From assembly GCF_965638725.1 (NCBI RefSeq), contig NC_134949.1, positions 48,698,151 through 48,762,150 on the forward strand: a stretch of DNA of 64,000 nt. The letters run 5' to 3'. The notes beneath the pieces are model-generated. The model ran no database searches. It was not told where the DNA came from and saw only the letters and a list, made by a program, of their open reading frames with translations. This stretch comes from Aptenodytes patagonicus (taxonomy: Eukaryota; Chordata; Aves; Sphenisciformes; Spheniscidae). The position numbers were made by a program, and so were the translations under genes. Every line of letters starts with the position of its first letter. Position 1 is the first letter of the stretch. Shown piece after piece: positions 8,993 to 22,600 of this stretch.

Positions 8993-11900
8993 CTGCGGGG
9001 ACAAAATCGAAAGCAGCACAATACAGACAGGTAAATTGGAGGCGTTTTAAGAATGCTGCGTAAGCAGGAGCCCACCTGTAGATCCGTTGGACGTTGGTTC
9101 TTGGCTGACGGTGACAGTACGGTAGACTACGTATGCTGATCTTGGAGGTCCTGAAGAATTGGAATAAGTCTTTCTTCCAGTTTCCCTCACGTAAGGGATA
9201 GAAGCAGCAGTTCCATCATCCTTACCCCGACCCCTCTGTCGGTCACCTGGTTTCACTGTGGGGTCGGAAGTGTGAATTCCTAGAAGTGAAAAAACAAACA
9301 GGAATGTTGTGCTATTACTCAGAAGGTGACATATTGCGGGAGACTGGAGGCTGGAAGACAAGATGAAAAAAATGTTCTTTGTGGATAGTCCAATCCAAAT
9401 ACATTCAGTTATTTTATTTACCACCGGACGTCCAGCAAGGAGAAGCTGATGCTGAAGTATATTACCTCCATTTTCAAAGGATCTGCGATCTGTTCTGGGA
9501 ATACGCTCTGTTGGTGCTCTCCTTCCGGAAGTCTCTGCGCCCCTTTTTGTGTTAGTACGTTTTGTAGGAGTTGTAGTACCCTCACCTGGAAAGGCAACAG
9601 AAAGAATGTTTTAGCTGCTCGTGTGTAAGCCCAGGGAACGGCACTGCCGTTCTCTTCCTCCCACCTCTGTGAGCTAGTGATTAGCTTAGTGCAATTTCCT
9701 GTAACCTCTCGTTTGATATTCTTCTTTCTCTCTTGTTAGTTATTTGGATCCTGTCGAGCGTAGCTGATGCGTAGCTCTCATGCTCTCTAATACCATCATG
9801 CACAGGTTAAAGAAGACTCTGGCTCCAAAGTAAAGAACCAGCTACACGTTACCGGCTCGTTCTTTAGCTTCTCACTGCTCAGGAACGATATCTGTGAGCC
9901 CTACCTGATGGAATTTATGGTATTTTCAAGATGCGTGCCTTAGCCTCAGAGAACTAACTGAATTGAAGAAATGCTTTGGGGAAACATCTCTGTCCTTTTC
10001 TCTGAACGTGTCTGTATTTTCAGACTGTCTCAAGAGCAGCTGTGAACACAACCCCCTCATCCACTACTGTCCTCTAAGCGCTGACTGCCTGCCCAGCTGG
10101 ATCCTTTCTCTACACTGCATAGGTGGTATGCGCACCTCTGGAACGTCCATGGTTGAGCCCACGGAGACCAGTGCACTCCGAAGGACACCTTCTGGCTGAA
10201 CTATGAATTACTTCCTCTGTCTGTAGCATCTAGATACGTCCTGGACATGGGCGCTTGGTGAACATAACAAAATACTACCCATGAGGAGGCTAAAACTGTA
10301 ATAGCATTGGTCGCATAGGTAAGCCCTCTTCAAACGACAAACAGAACTCCACAGGGAAGGTTGCAGTATACAGTAGCCACAGTGCTCTTCACCCGGCCCC
10401 TGCTACTCTGCGGGAAGACGTGGCTTTGCCTGTTGTTGCTTTTCCCCTGCGAATGTCAACAAGCACCTTTTGTTCCCATCAGTTCAGGCCAGAATGCAGC
10501 AGAAATTCTGTACTTCTGCTTCAGTTTATGGGGCAGCTTAAAGCCAAAACAATCAGAAAGCCATCACAATCAAAACTCCAGTGAAATCCTAGTTGTGGCA
10601 AAATGCCGCGCAAAGCAAGGTCATTCGTCCCCTGCTGGGAGGAGGAAAAAAGTTGGACAAGAAACGCTTCTTGAGAGGAGACTGAAACTCTACTGCAAAA
10701 CTACTTCTAGTACTATTGCTATCAATAGTTAGAGCAAAACGAGAAGCTAAAGGTGGACTATTCCGAGGTTTATGAAATACTTCAAAAGAAGAAATCACCT
10801 AAGAGGTGCTGTAAATAGTGGGGGTCAGTACGTTAGTGCACATCAGCGCATCATCGCGTTCATCCCTCTTTGTTGGCAGAGAAATGAATTCCTGCTGCGA
10901 CGGTGGCTCAATTACTGCTCATGAATATTCTGTCTGACTAACTGTAAAGCTTTACAAAGCTTTACGTTTCTGCCTGTGGATACTGCTGCAATCTACTTAG
11001 GACAGTTGTGCGGGATCAAATTTACCCTTGCCCGTAGGTAGGCATGAATAGCGTCACATTCACCTGCGGGGACAAAATCGAAAGCAGCACAATACAGACA
11101 GGTAAATTGGAGGCGTTTTAAGAATGCTGCGTAAGCAGGAGCCCACCTGTAGATCCGTTGGACGTTGGTTCTTGGCTGACGGTGACAGTACGGTAGACTA
11201 CGTATGCTGATCTTGGAGGTCCTGAAGAATTGGAATAAGTCTTTCTTCCAGTTTCCCTCACGTAAGGGATAGAAGCAGCAGTTCCATCATCCTTACCCCG
11301 ACCCCTCTGTCGGTCACCTGGTTTCACTGTGGGGTCGGAAGTGTGAATTCCTAGAAGTGAAAAAACAAACAGGAATGTTGTGCTATTACTCAGAAGGTGA
11401 CATATTGCGGGAGACTGGAGGCTGGAAGACAAGATGAAAAAAATGTTCTTTGTGGATAGTCCAATCCAAATACATTCAGTTATTTTATTTACCACCGGAC
11501 GTCCAGCAAGGAGAAGCTGATGCTGAAGTATATTACCTCCATTTTCAAAGGATCTGCGATCTGTTCTGGGAATACGCTCTGTTGGTGCTCTCCTTCCGGA
11601 AGTCTCTGCGCCCCTTTTTGTGTTAGTACGTTTTGTAGGAGTTGTAGTACCCTCACCTGGAAAGGCAACAGAAAGAATGTTTTAGCTGCTCGTGTGTAAG
11701 CCCAGGGAACGGCACTGCCGTTCTCTTCCTCCCACCTCTGTGAGCTAGTGATTAGCTTAGTGCAATTTCCTGTAACCTCTCGTTTGATATTCTTCTTTCT
11801 CTCTTGTTAGTTATTTGGATCCTGTCGAGCGTAGCTGATGCGTAGCTCTCATGCTCTCTAATACCATCATGCACAGGTTAAAGAAGACTCTGGCTCCAAA

Positions 11901-14900
11901 GTAAAGAACCAGCTACACGTTACCGGCTCGTTCTTTAGCTTCTCATTGCTCAGGAACGATATCTGTGAGCCCTACCTGATGGAATTTATGGTATTTTCAA
12001 GATGCGTGCCTTAGCCTCAGAGAACTAACTGAATTGAAGAAATGCTTTGGGGAAACATCTCTGTCCTTTTCTCTGAACGTGTCTGTATTTTCAGACTGTC
12101 TCAAGAGCAGCTGTGAACACAACCCCCTCATCCACTACTGTCCTCTAAGCGCTGACTGCCTGCCCAGCTGGATCCTTTCTCTACACTGCATAGGTGGTAT
12201 GCGCACCTCTGGAACGTCCATGGTTGAGCCCACGGAGACCAGTGCACTCCGAAGGACACCTTCTGGCTGAACTATGAATTACTTCCTCTGTCTGTAGCAT
12301 CTAGATACGTCCTGGACATGGGCGCTTGGTGAACATAACAAAATACTACCCATGAGGAGGCTAAAACTGTAATAGCATTGGTCGCATAGGTAAGCCCTCT
12401 TCAAACGACAAACAGAACTCCACAGGGAAGGTTGCAGTATACAGTAGCCACAGTGCTCTTCACCCGGCCCCTGCTACTCTGCGGGAAGACGTGGCTTTGC
12501 CTGTTGTTGCTTTTCCCCTGCGAATGTCAACAAGCACCTTTTGTTCCCATCAGTTCAGGCCAGAATGCAGCAGAAATTCTGTACTTCTGCTTCAGTTTAT
12601 GGGGCAGCTTAAAGCCAAAACAATCAGAAAGCCATCACAATCAAAACTCCAGTGAAATCCTAGTTGTGGCAAAATGCCGCGCAAAGCAAGGTCATTCGTC
12701 CCCTGCTGGGAGGAGGAAAAAAGTTGGACAAGAAACGCTTCTTGAGAGGAGACTGAAACTCTACTGCAAAACTACTTCTAGTACTATTGCTATCAATAGT
12801 TAGAGCAAAACGAGAAGCTAAAGGTGGACTATTCCGAGGTTTATGAAATACTTCAAAAGAAGAAATCACCTAAGAGGTGCTGTAAATAGTGGGGGTCAGT
12901 ACGTTAGTGCACATCAGCGCATCATCGCGTTCATCCCTCTTTGTTGGCAGAGAAATGAATTCCTGCTGCGACGGTGGCTCAATTACTGCTCATGAATATT
13001 CTGTCTGACTAACTGTAAAGCTTTACAAAGCTTTACGTTTCTGCCTGTGGATACTGCTGCAATCTACTTAGGACAGTTGTGCGGGATCAAATTTACCCTT
13101 GCCCGTAGGTAGGCATGAATAGCGTCACATTCACCTGCGGGGACAAAATCGAAAGCAGCACAATACAGACAGGTAAATTGGAGGCGTTTTAAGAATGCTG
13201 CGTAAGCAGGAGCCCACCTGTAGATCCGTTGGACGTTGGTTCTTGGCTGACGGTGACAGTACGGTAGACTACGTATGCTGATCTTGGAGGTCCTGAAGAA
13301 TTGGAATAAGTCTTTCTTCCAGTTTCCCTCACGTAAGGGATAGAAGCAGCAGTTCCATCATCCTTACCCCGACCCCTCTGTCGGTCACCTGGTTTCACTG
13401 TGGGGTCGGAAGTGTGAATTCCTAGAAGTGAAAAAACAAACAGGAATGTTGTGCTATTACTCAGAAGGTGACATATTGCGGGAGACTGGAGGCTGGAAGA
13501 CAAGATGAAAAACATGTTCTTTGTGGATAGTCCAATGCAAATATGGGTTGTCCGTATTTGACCCTAAGAACAGACATTAACTGGGTGGTGCTAAATCGTC
13601 TACCAGTTTAGTAAATAGAAATGAATAAGCCACCTGTTTTCTCAAAATACCTTTTCCTGTTACTGTGTTAGGTGAATTTCGTGGCTCCTCAGAAATCCAT
13701 TTCTTTTCCTTTCCTTCTTTACAGTGATGGTTCTTTAGCAGCTCAGTGTGGTTCGTTGCTGAGGGATTAAAAGAACACATACTTACTTTCCTAAAAAGCA
13801 CACAAGAATTTCATTATCCAAAAATGCTGTGGTGATTTGAAAACCTGATCTCCCACTTCATACACAGGTCTTCTTGGGTGGAAGATGGTTTTACCTGTTA
13901 ATTATTCTAAAGGTATCATTCCCCAAAAGGGAAGCAAAAGTGGCTAGATTTCCTCTGGCAGAGTTCACGGTCGCACAACCGTGAAAGCAAACTCAAAAAT
14001 TGACTACGAACACAAAGACCAACACTACTTTGACCTCATACAATTGCTTTGACCAGTTCTGGCTCAGAATGCTTCTCATTATGAATTAGAAAATCTTCAT
14101 GAATACTGTATTTAGGGTTTACAGTTTAAAACTACAAACATTTGCTTTAATCCACGTACACATTTGCAATGACTGGGAATCAGAAGTTGCATGCAATTTA
14201 CGCGTGTGTCGCGGGGGAACAAATCCTTTCCCAAAGTCACAGTGTGAGATCTAAGTGGGAACCCAATGCAAACGGACTCCAAAGCACAGGGTGACAACTT
14301 GTGAGCTTGAACTGCGTGTCGTTACAAGGTGACTCAGTTAGCAACAAAACAGGAACGTTAACACGTTCCTGTCTGCCGGTGCTTAGCTCTCATCCCTTGC
14401 GCGAGAGGTATGCTTTGCCTCTGTCTCAGTTGTATCAGTTCAGCTATGTGTTGTCCTGCAAACTGAACAACTAACATGACGTGGCATAAAAAATAACTTC
14501 AGTTTATAAAAGGATTATTTTAATCCTCAGGCACTTCAGTGATACAGTTTACGGCATGGGCCCACACATAGTTTTAACAGCTGGACTGGCATTGCTGACA
14601 TGCTGACAAACTGCATTGCGGAAACACCGATGAATGGCTCAAGAGTCATCCTTCCTATAGTAGCTTTACCTCCGATGTCAACAGACCTAGTAACGAAGGG
14701 TATTATTCTGTAGGCATTTCTTTTTTATAACTCCACAGAACCATTTCTTTTCCAAAATTAAGCAGGAAAAAAATCAATTGCCATCAGCATAGAGGATTTT
14801 TTTTTTTTTTTAATAATCCTAAACCAAGCAGAATCATAAACAGTGTTTTTGATTGTTATAACTAACGGTGCAGCATGGGAAAGAGCCTCTAGCACATAAA

Positions 14901-16623
14901 GAACAAAGAATACCTCAAATACGAAATGGTGAGGTTTAATGCGTGCATGTTCAGTTATTTACCACCAGATGTCCAGCAAGCAGAAGCTGATGCTGAAGTA
15001 TATTACCTCCATTTTCAAAGGATCTGTGATCTGTTCTGGGAATACGCTCTGTTGGTGCTCTCTTTCCGGAAGTCTCTGCGTCCCTTTTTGTGTTAGTACG
15101 TTTTGTAGGAGTTGTAGTACCCTCACCTGGAAAGGCAACAGAAAGAATGTTTTAGCTGCTCGTGTGTAAGCCCAGGGAACGGCACTGCCGTTCTCTTCCT
15201 CCCACCTCTGTGAGCTAGTGATTAGCTTAGTGCAATTTCCTGTAACCTCTCGTTTGATATTCTTCTTTCTCTCTTGTTAGTTATTTGGATCCTGTCGAGC
15301 GTAGCTGATGCGTAGCTCTCATGCTCTCTAATACCATCATGCACAGGTTAAAGAAGACTCTGGCTCCAAAGTAAAGAACCAGCTACACGTTACCGGCTCG
15401 TTCTTTAGCTTCTCACTGCTCAGGAACGGTATCTGTGAGCCCTACCTGATGGAATTTATGGTATTTTCAAGATGCGCGTCATCATCGTACCTAAAGCCTC
15501 AGAGAACTAACTCAGTTGAAGAAATGCTTTGGGGAAACATCTCTATCCTTTTCTCTGAATGTATCTAACGGTAAATAAAGACATGTCTTAAAAGCTGTAG
15601 TCGTGTATTTGTTACTGATCCCGCGTCTGGAGTCTAACTGTATCCAAATACTTGCCAGAAATAGCTTTTCAAAACTATTTCAATAACAAACATTTTAAAC
15701 GTCGAAATAAGAAGAAAACAATTTTGCCCGATTCTTTTGAACGGTTTAGGCAGGCAAAGACCGTCAGTCGAAAAAGCATGACACGGAGACAATTTTTCCG
15801 TTCCCGCTTTTTATGAGCACATCCTCCTACTCAACTCTGCTTTACATAAAACAGTATTATCGCGGTTTTATCCCTGAAATTTACACTACTGTGAAACTAA
15901 ACAATTTATTTTTTTTTTAATTAGAAGTAGCAGGTCATCTTTCTGCCCAGCAATTTTTGATGACTGATCGACTGATGACTCTGGTGTCTTGTTATATTAA
16001 GAACATCTCTCCCTCTCCTAAAATGGAATTAGATAGTACTTACTCACTAAAGCAACGAATACAGATTTTTCTCGGTCACGCCACTTGGTCAAGAATGAAG
16101 GAGAAACGTAGTAAGGGAGGTAAATACTTACTAATCTGTATTCCTTTGAGCTTGATTCTGTTGGGTAAAGCCCAACATTCAAAACAAAATGGAACTCTTT
16201 TGCAGATCTCTTTTAGAAGACACTTCAAGGGGGTATTTATTTAATCTAAATTTAGTTCTATAGAAGTTTGATGTGTCGCTCCATTTCCTCAGCTAGACAC
16301 CCAAGACAGCCAGCAGCGAGCGCGGAGCACCTCTGGGAAAGTGACTCATCTCCCCTTTCTTTGGCACTATCTTATGATGCAAGAAATAGCCCCCTAAGAG
16401 TGCCTGTCTCTCTCCATTTACAACGCAGAGCCTAGACGAGAAATTTAAACTACATTCCTAACCTTAGGGGGGTTAAAATTAGACTACACAAATCTTGATC
16501 TTGAAGAAAAATTATATGAAAGACCTATGTTGTGTATCTCAGGACAGTACGCATAGGGTTAATAGCCCATTTCTACCTTTTCCATCTGCAATCGATGCAG
16601 GTAGTCACCACGTGTGTGACACT

Positions 16624-16656
<33 letters not shown>

Positions 16657-19600
16657 GGGAAAACTTACTGAGGCACTGTTATGCTCTTTGTAATAGGCTA
16701 CCTTTTATTGTCACTAAACTAAAAAAGCGTGGAGGCGGGGCAATCTGTGTAATAGTTTCTCCCTGCAACAGTAGTTTTAAAAGTGGTAAACATTGTCCAA
16801 GAAGATGAAAAGTACTTGCCTTTCTGCAAGTCTCGCTCGGTAGCTTCCAAGGGTAATAGCTCGTTTTCCCGAGGCGAAGACGCAGTTTTTGTGGATTGCT
16901 GTTGGTGAGGGTACTGAATCCTGTAATACTCTCCTAGACGTACCCCAAGAGGGAAAAAAACCCCAACGTTTACTCTCTTGTCAGCACTGCTGTTTAGGAA
17001 AGAGTGGCTAATTTCATATTTACCAGATTTATAGCATATTTCCCTTATTGCTCTTTCCTCTTCGATGTCTGCAGCAGTCTTAGGCACCCAGTCAGAAACA
17101 TCTGTAGGAGATATTTTTAGAAGCTTACTAGGTATCTATACAAAGCCCTTCAACACTTCCTGATAATCAAACACCATAAGGAATTCCATTTCGGTCACGG
17201 TTTTGGTTTTTCTGACCGCAACCTCTCTTTCTGGACAGAAAAATGATTCCTTAATGTTAGGCCTTTCCAAGTGCAATGGAATTGCAGTTACCACACGTAT
17301 TAAGAAGCTAACGTTTGTTGATTTCAAATGCTTCAAAAACATCTTCAGTAGCCATTGCCAAAATAATCCTTCTTCCTTTACACCCAAAAGGAAATCTTCT
17401 GATTAAGCATGTCAGCAGGGAGTGCTTGTCACAAGACCTCTGCCCAAAGTTACTCTCCTGTAATGTCTGCCGGCAGAGCTGGTGAAGTGAGTGCTCCTTA
17501 CCCGTCTCGGTTAAGGCTACTAAGATCAGCAAAGCCCTACTTTGTATATTGCTTAAATTAATGCGGCTTACTCAGACTGAAAGCGAGTTAGGAAGCGCTA
17601 ACAGGCAGCCCTGCCAGCCAACCTGAAGGGCAGGGGGAAAGTGAAAAGCAGCTTGGGGCTGCCTGAGAACTAGCACAGTAATTTGTGGAGTGCACGCGTG
17701 AGAGTCGGTCGTTCTCTGACTTTCGCTCTCCGGGAATGTGCAATTCACTCCTGCCCTGTGAATCTCTCCTCTCCCAGTGAGATACAGTCAACGGTTTAAC
17801 TACATTGTAGAAATGAAAAAAAAAAAAACAAAAAAAAAACCCCACACATACACATTCAGTTAAACTAGTGCAGAGTTTTGCATGGATTCTCTTTGCTAGG
17901 TTTAAGAATAACTTTCTGTAATACAATGGGACTGCCTACAGAGTTTAGGAAATCAGTTGAACAAATCATTTAAGTGGAAGTCACACAACTCTCTCTTGTG
18001 AACAAACCTGTGACTTCACCTTCAGTGACGAGTGCGTACAGCCCCTGTTCAACAGTTTGTTTCCCAGCAAAGAAGTACCTGGTTCCTAAACTTGCAATTT
18101 CCTCCCCGAATTTCGAGGCATTTTGAGGAGTATTTGATGGCCACCTGAACCGTGGAGCACATTTTAAACTCTATTTAATGAAAGAGAGGTAGGTGAATTA
18201 CAGCCCTATTGAAATATACAGCTAGGCATTTGACAGGAGTCAGAACGTGCTGCCTCACTCACATCTGGTGACTACCAGTTCCGACACTTTGAAGATTAGC
18301 GGGGAACTATTTCAAAAACTTGTCAACAAGTCTTTTCTAAAAATGTAACGGTTATTGTAATCGATCAGTTGTGAAGTACATTGCGAGAGTCGAAAAAGCC
18401 CACTCTACTTGCTTGTAAAAGAAAGAAAAAAACTGTTTACAGTTCTCTTCCTCTTCATCGTCCTCTTCATCGTCGTCTTCGTCGTTGAGGTTTATAATCA
18501 GTGGAGGGTGAATTGGGAATAAAAGATTCTCTTGATTTCTGAGTGATTCTTGACGATGGGCTGGATGCAGAATCCCTCCTTGGACACCCTGTTGCAACGG
18601 GGCATCTGCAGAAAAGAACATTGCATTTATTTTATGAGGAGGGAACTAGAATATCGCACCCAGGTTGAGACCAGCAGGTATAGTTTTGAAACCATTCTCA
18701 TACTGAAGGGATCATTAAATAGGCAGGTTGTGCCTTTTAGGAAAAACCTTCTGCGGAGGTTGGCAAAGGAGCATCTTCCAACTACAGAAAGTATGAAAAA
18801 ACAGAGAGAGATTGACAACCTCGGGAGACGTGTGATTAGGAATACCTGGGCTGAAGAGAGCAAATGGGTTGAGGACCCCGCCTGGGCAAATATTTTAAAC
18901 ATGCCGAATAATAGGCAGGCCTGTATCACTCCCCACGGCATCAGTTTTGAAGAATTTAGCAGTGCTAAGCACAGGATTAGCCCGTTTTAGCCTGTAGACT
19001 TTTTTTTCCCTATCAATTTTCTGAATCACAGCTCTCTTGACTAAGTACAAAATGTAGATTTTGAGAAAGACTATGAAGTTCGTGAAAATAATTTACACTG
19101 AATCAGGAGAAAGTCAGAAAAGATACTCTTTTCCTTAGGCCTTTGTATCTACCCACAATGTAATCTACCCAGCAAAACTATTTCAGCACTGGGATAGCAT
19201 TTTCTGAGAGCCTGGAAATGCAACGGTCCGAAAAGAAAAATGATGAAAAATGGTGAGTCTGATTGCGTTGTTCAAGCTGACCAACGTGCAGCTATAGACA
19301 CAATCAGGGTTCTGTGCATTGTATTAAAAACATTGAAGTTGGATATGTTGTCCAGTTTCAGAGGAATAAGACGAGGCATGGGCATCTTCCTGTATTCCAC
19401 TTGTTGTTATTCTTGTGCACCTCTTGCTTGCCTACGAGCAGCGTGTGTATCATATTAAGCCCATTTTAATAACACTGCTGCAGATGGGATTTGTTGTGTC
19501 TCAGGCGAGAGAAAGTAAGAGACAACACTTTAGCTTGGTAGAGCCTTTCTCAGTGTCCCCAACAGGATATTCTCAGCTCCGGGTAGCGTAAGCCAAATCA

Positions 19601-22600
19601 AACTTAAGTCAGCTTAACAAGATTTCTAAGCATGAAAACGAATAAATGCAGTTTTAATGTTTGCAGTGTTCTTGTGGAGCACACGGACTCTGAATTTATG
19701 CACATTGCCGTAAAAAGAAAAAGGGTTGCGTCCATTTTCTCGTTCTGATCGTTGGACGTTGCTCTTCTACAGGATACCCTTGTCCGTAGTGCCTCTTGGG
19801 CATAGTCTCTGACTCACACCGCACCCACAAGCGTGCCTACGTGGTGTTTACGACAGCACTAGCTGCCAGGGGCCGGTGCTGTGGATGTGGGAACTGCACT
19901 AAGAGCAGTACGGGCACTCGTCGAAACAGCGCTCAAGTTCTTGCCGTGGTCCTATGTGGTTAGTTAGGCTCAACACGCCCAGCTATGACAGGCTGCCTTT
20001 TCCCGGGGGAACTGCAGGAACACAAGGTGTTTGCTTCTGACTAGAGGTCTTTCTGGACTTCTCTTCTGACACCTGTCTCCAGCTCCGGAGATCAGGCCCA
20101 CGAACAACTACAGTTCAGTCCACTTGTTCACGCATCTGTGACAAGTCACGCTGACTTGCTCTCCCTCCTGCTTCCGCCTGATTTCTGACACCTGTCTTGG
20201 TTCCCTGCCCTGGACTCTTTCCCTGTTCCAGGTTCCAGCTGTCTACCCGGACTCCTGCTAGACAAGAGCTCCTCTTCGAAAGGGAAAAAGGAACCCAACT
20301 TACAGTGGTGGTTTTTTCCGCAAATACTCTGACTTTCAGATACTGTACTGCCCACACACTGTTACTGTACTTCAATAGCCTGCATCCAATGTTCAAGCCT
20401 GAAGAATTTATTCAGAACGATGAACTGGAAATACATCTGCACACACAGCACTGTAATCTGATGTTACCTCTACAAGGGGTGGCTCATCCAGGTAACATGT
20501 TGTGCTCCGTCAACAGATATTGCTACTAGCGGCCCTACCAACCTCCTCCCCCCACCACACACACTACTTTTTGTTTCTCTTAAGTGGTTACCTGCCTACT
20601 AACCATTTTCGCTACTAGAGAGATTTAATCCAGCCAATACCCCAGCAAAGCAACAGTCTTCCTCCACGGATCTCAGCAACCTAAACCGCCGTTTGTGACT
20701 TTGTCTTTCGTGTAACTGATAGTTAGGAAGATCCGTAACATGACAGCTAAACAAGTTGATGTGGCAACCCTACTCAAATGCCAATACAATTCCTTTCTTT
20801 GCCTTGAGCTTGCCGGGATAGCACATCATACCGGATCGGTTTGCCATGGTACATTTCTTGACCTTAACATATATATTACCTAAGCACTGGAAGTAAGCAC
20901 CGGAAGGACATTTGCGTGTATTAATGAACAAACTGTTGAGAAAAAAGAGTTCTACTCACTGTTGCTAGGTGGCAAAAAAAGTCCATTTATAATACGAGGT
21001 TTGCTGTGACGGAAGGCACAACTGATCCTCACACAGCCTACGGGTTGTGTTTCCCACAAACAGGAGATGTTGCTGTACTTTTGCTGCAGGAGAAAACGGT
21101 TTTCAGATATTGTGAATAAAACACTAAAAACGGACTAAATGGATCAGCACGCGGTGTACTGCTGTGATGAACATACGACTAAGACTTTGCGGGACCACGC
21201 TCTGATGTTTTGGAACATTTACAGTTATCTTTAAAGTTATCTTCAGCTCCAGATACCCCTGAAGTTATCTCGAGTTAGGTCTATGGAGCTTTCATGGTGT
21301 AAAACTGTTCCTAGATAAGAATAGGAGTAAAGCAGTCTACTTACTGTGCTGCAGACTTTTCGTGAGATGCTGGGAAGAAAAAAAATCTGTTAGTCACTCA
21401 ATTGACAGGTGGCCGCCTTTCCGTTCCTGCGCAGTGGGCTAATCAGGTCAATGTCACATGAAATCTGCTGTGCAAGTGCAAGTCTTAACACTAGCACTCT
21501 CTTACTATCAAAGGACGTGGGTCTACGGGAAAATAAGGAGTAAGAAGCAAAACCCGGGAAGATTCCCAACAAAAACTGAAACACTGAAAGACTGGGAATC
21601 GATGTTCTGAGACTACTGTCGTTACACTGCTCACACCATCTCCCGGCTGCTTTTATAGGTGACAACCACAAGCCTAATGGGAAAAAAAGGATATCTACGT
21701 GGATTTGTTTAATTATTTGTTTAATGGTTGCTGCTTTACTCACACATATAATCACAGTGCTGCTCTCCCTCTGTTGATCAATACGTCGCCAGCCAAGAAG
21801 TCGGCACACTATCGCAGAGATAGCACGTTCACAACGAGAGTCACTCTTGTTAGTCATGCTTAAAATTCTTTTTCTGTCGCTCTGCCTTATTAAAGTTTAC
21901 AGATTTTAGCATCGCCTCTGATTATGCAATTCGCTTCTAACCCGAGGTATCTTCCTCAAGCACATGATGAACTCATCATTCCAAAGAGGCAACTGCTCAT
22001 GACCATTACCCTGAACATACAAGCTCAGGTTTATACCCTGGATATGAACTACATCCCAGCTGAGAGCTGTAAATGCCAGGTTGCCGGGTATTTCTTAGCG
22101 ACTTTCTGTGTCAGTTTTTAGAGGAAAGCAAAGTCACACTGGGGAATATTTGACTATTCGAAGGTAAGTTTCACCCACTTTTCCAGACATTAGCAGCTGG
22201 GTGTAGGAGCAGCATCTCCTACAAAAACACGCCACTTCTGGGCTGCAGCCAGTACAGCTGGGCCATCCACTGAGACACGCTGGGGTCTGGAGCCAAAGCC
22301 CATCTCCCAGGCATTAACGCCTAAATCCCCGATGCTGGAAGGGATGCAACAACAACGAGCCCTACACCCACCCCTGGATTTTTACCACGTGGCATATAAA
22401 TATTGCTTTGAAGGGCAAACCCACGTTGAAGGACTTTGTTTTAAGTACCCGATTTTGCAGAAATTCAGGCAGTGGCTCTAAGCAGAGATGATAAACGTGG
22501 CCTATTTATTCAGAATCAATGTAACGTTGATTCAGTAAGAAAGATGAGCGATGAGTGAACTTTATGCGCGGTGTTTAACTGATGTGTCCCTTGAGTATCG

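Larger units (their letters stand above)
8483..15560. repeat. Internal 2,071-bp tandem repeats, three copies (unit 1)
   Basis: Direct copies start at 8483, 10554 and 12625 with CAGAAAGCCATCACAATC. Copies 1 and 2 are full length. Copy 3 follows them to about 13535, is interrupted by about 1.4 kb not found in the others, and resumes at about 14950 to about 15555. About 540 bp at the end of copies 1 and 2 (from about 10013 and 12084) has no counterpart in copy 3. Each copy carries exons 6 and 7 and the terminal exon of the C12orf50-like gene. Confidence 0.93.

Noticed and set aside
10361-10732. 123-codon plus-strand frame in the internal repeats
   Set aside because: It spans the junction between adjacent internal repeats, so it arose from the duplication. 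No domain or splice support was seen.
18550-18990. 146-codon plus-strand frame conserved in all three units
   Set aside because: It overlaps C12orf50-like exon 3 on the other strand and resembles no family I know. Conservation between near-identical units is not evidence of coding.
21390-21857. 155-codon minus-strand frame with a possible donor at about 21742, and a 25-bp exon-like piece near 21345
   Set aside because: Neither joins the zinc-finger exon in the right frame. The exon at 22816-22869 does, and has a consensus donor.
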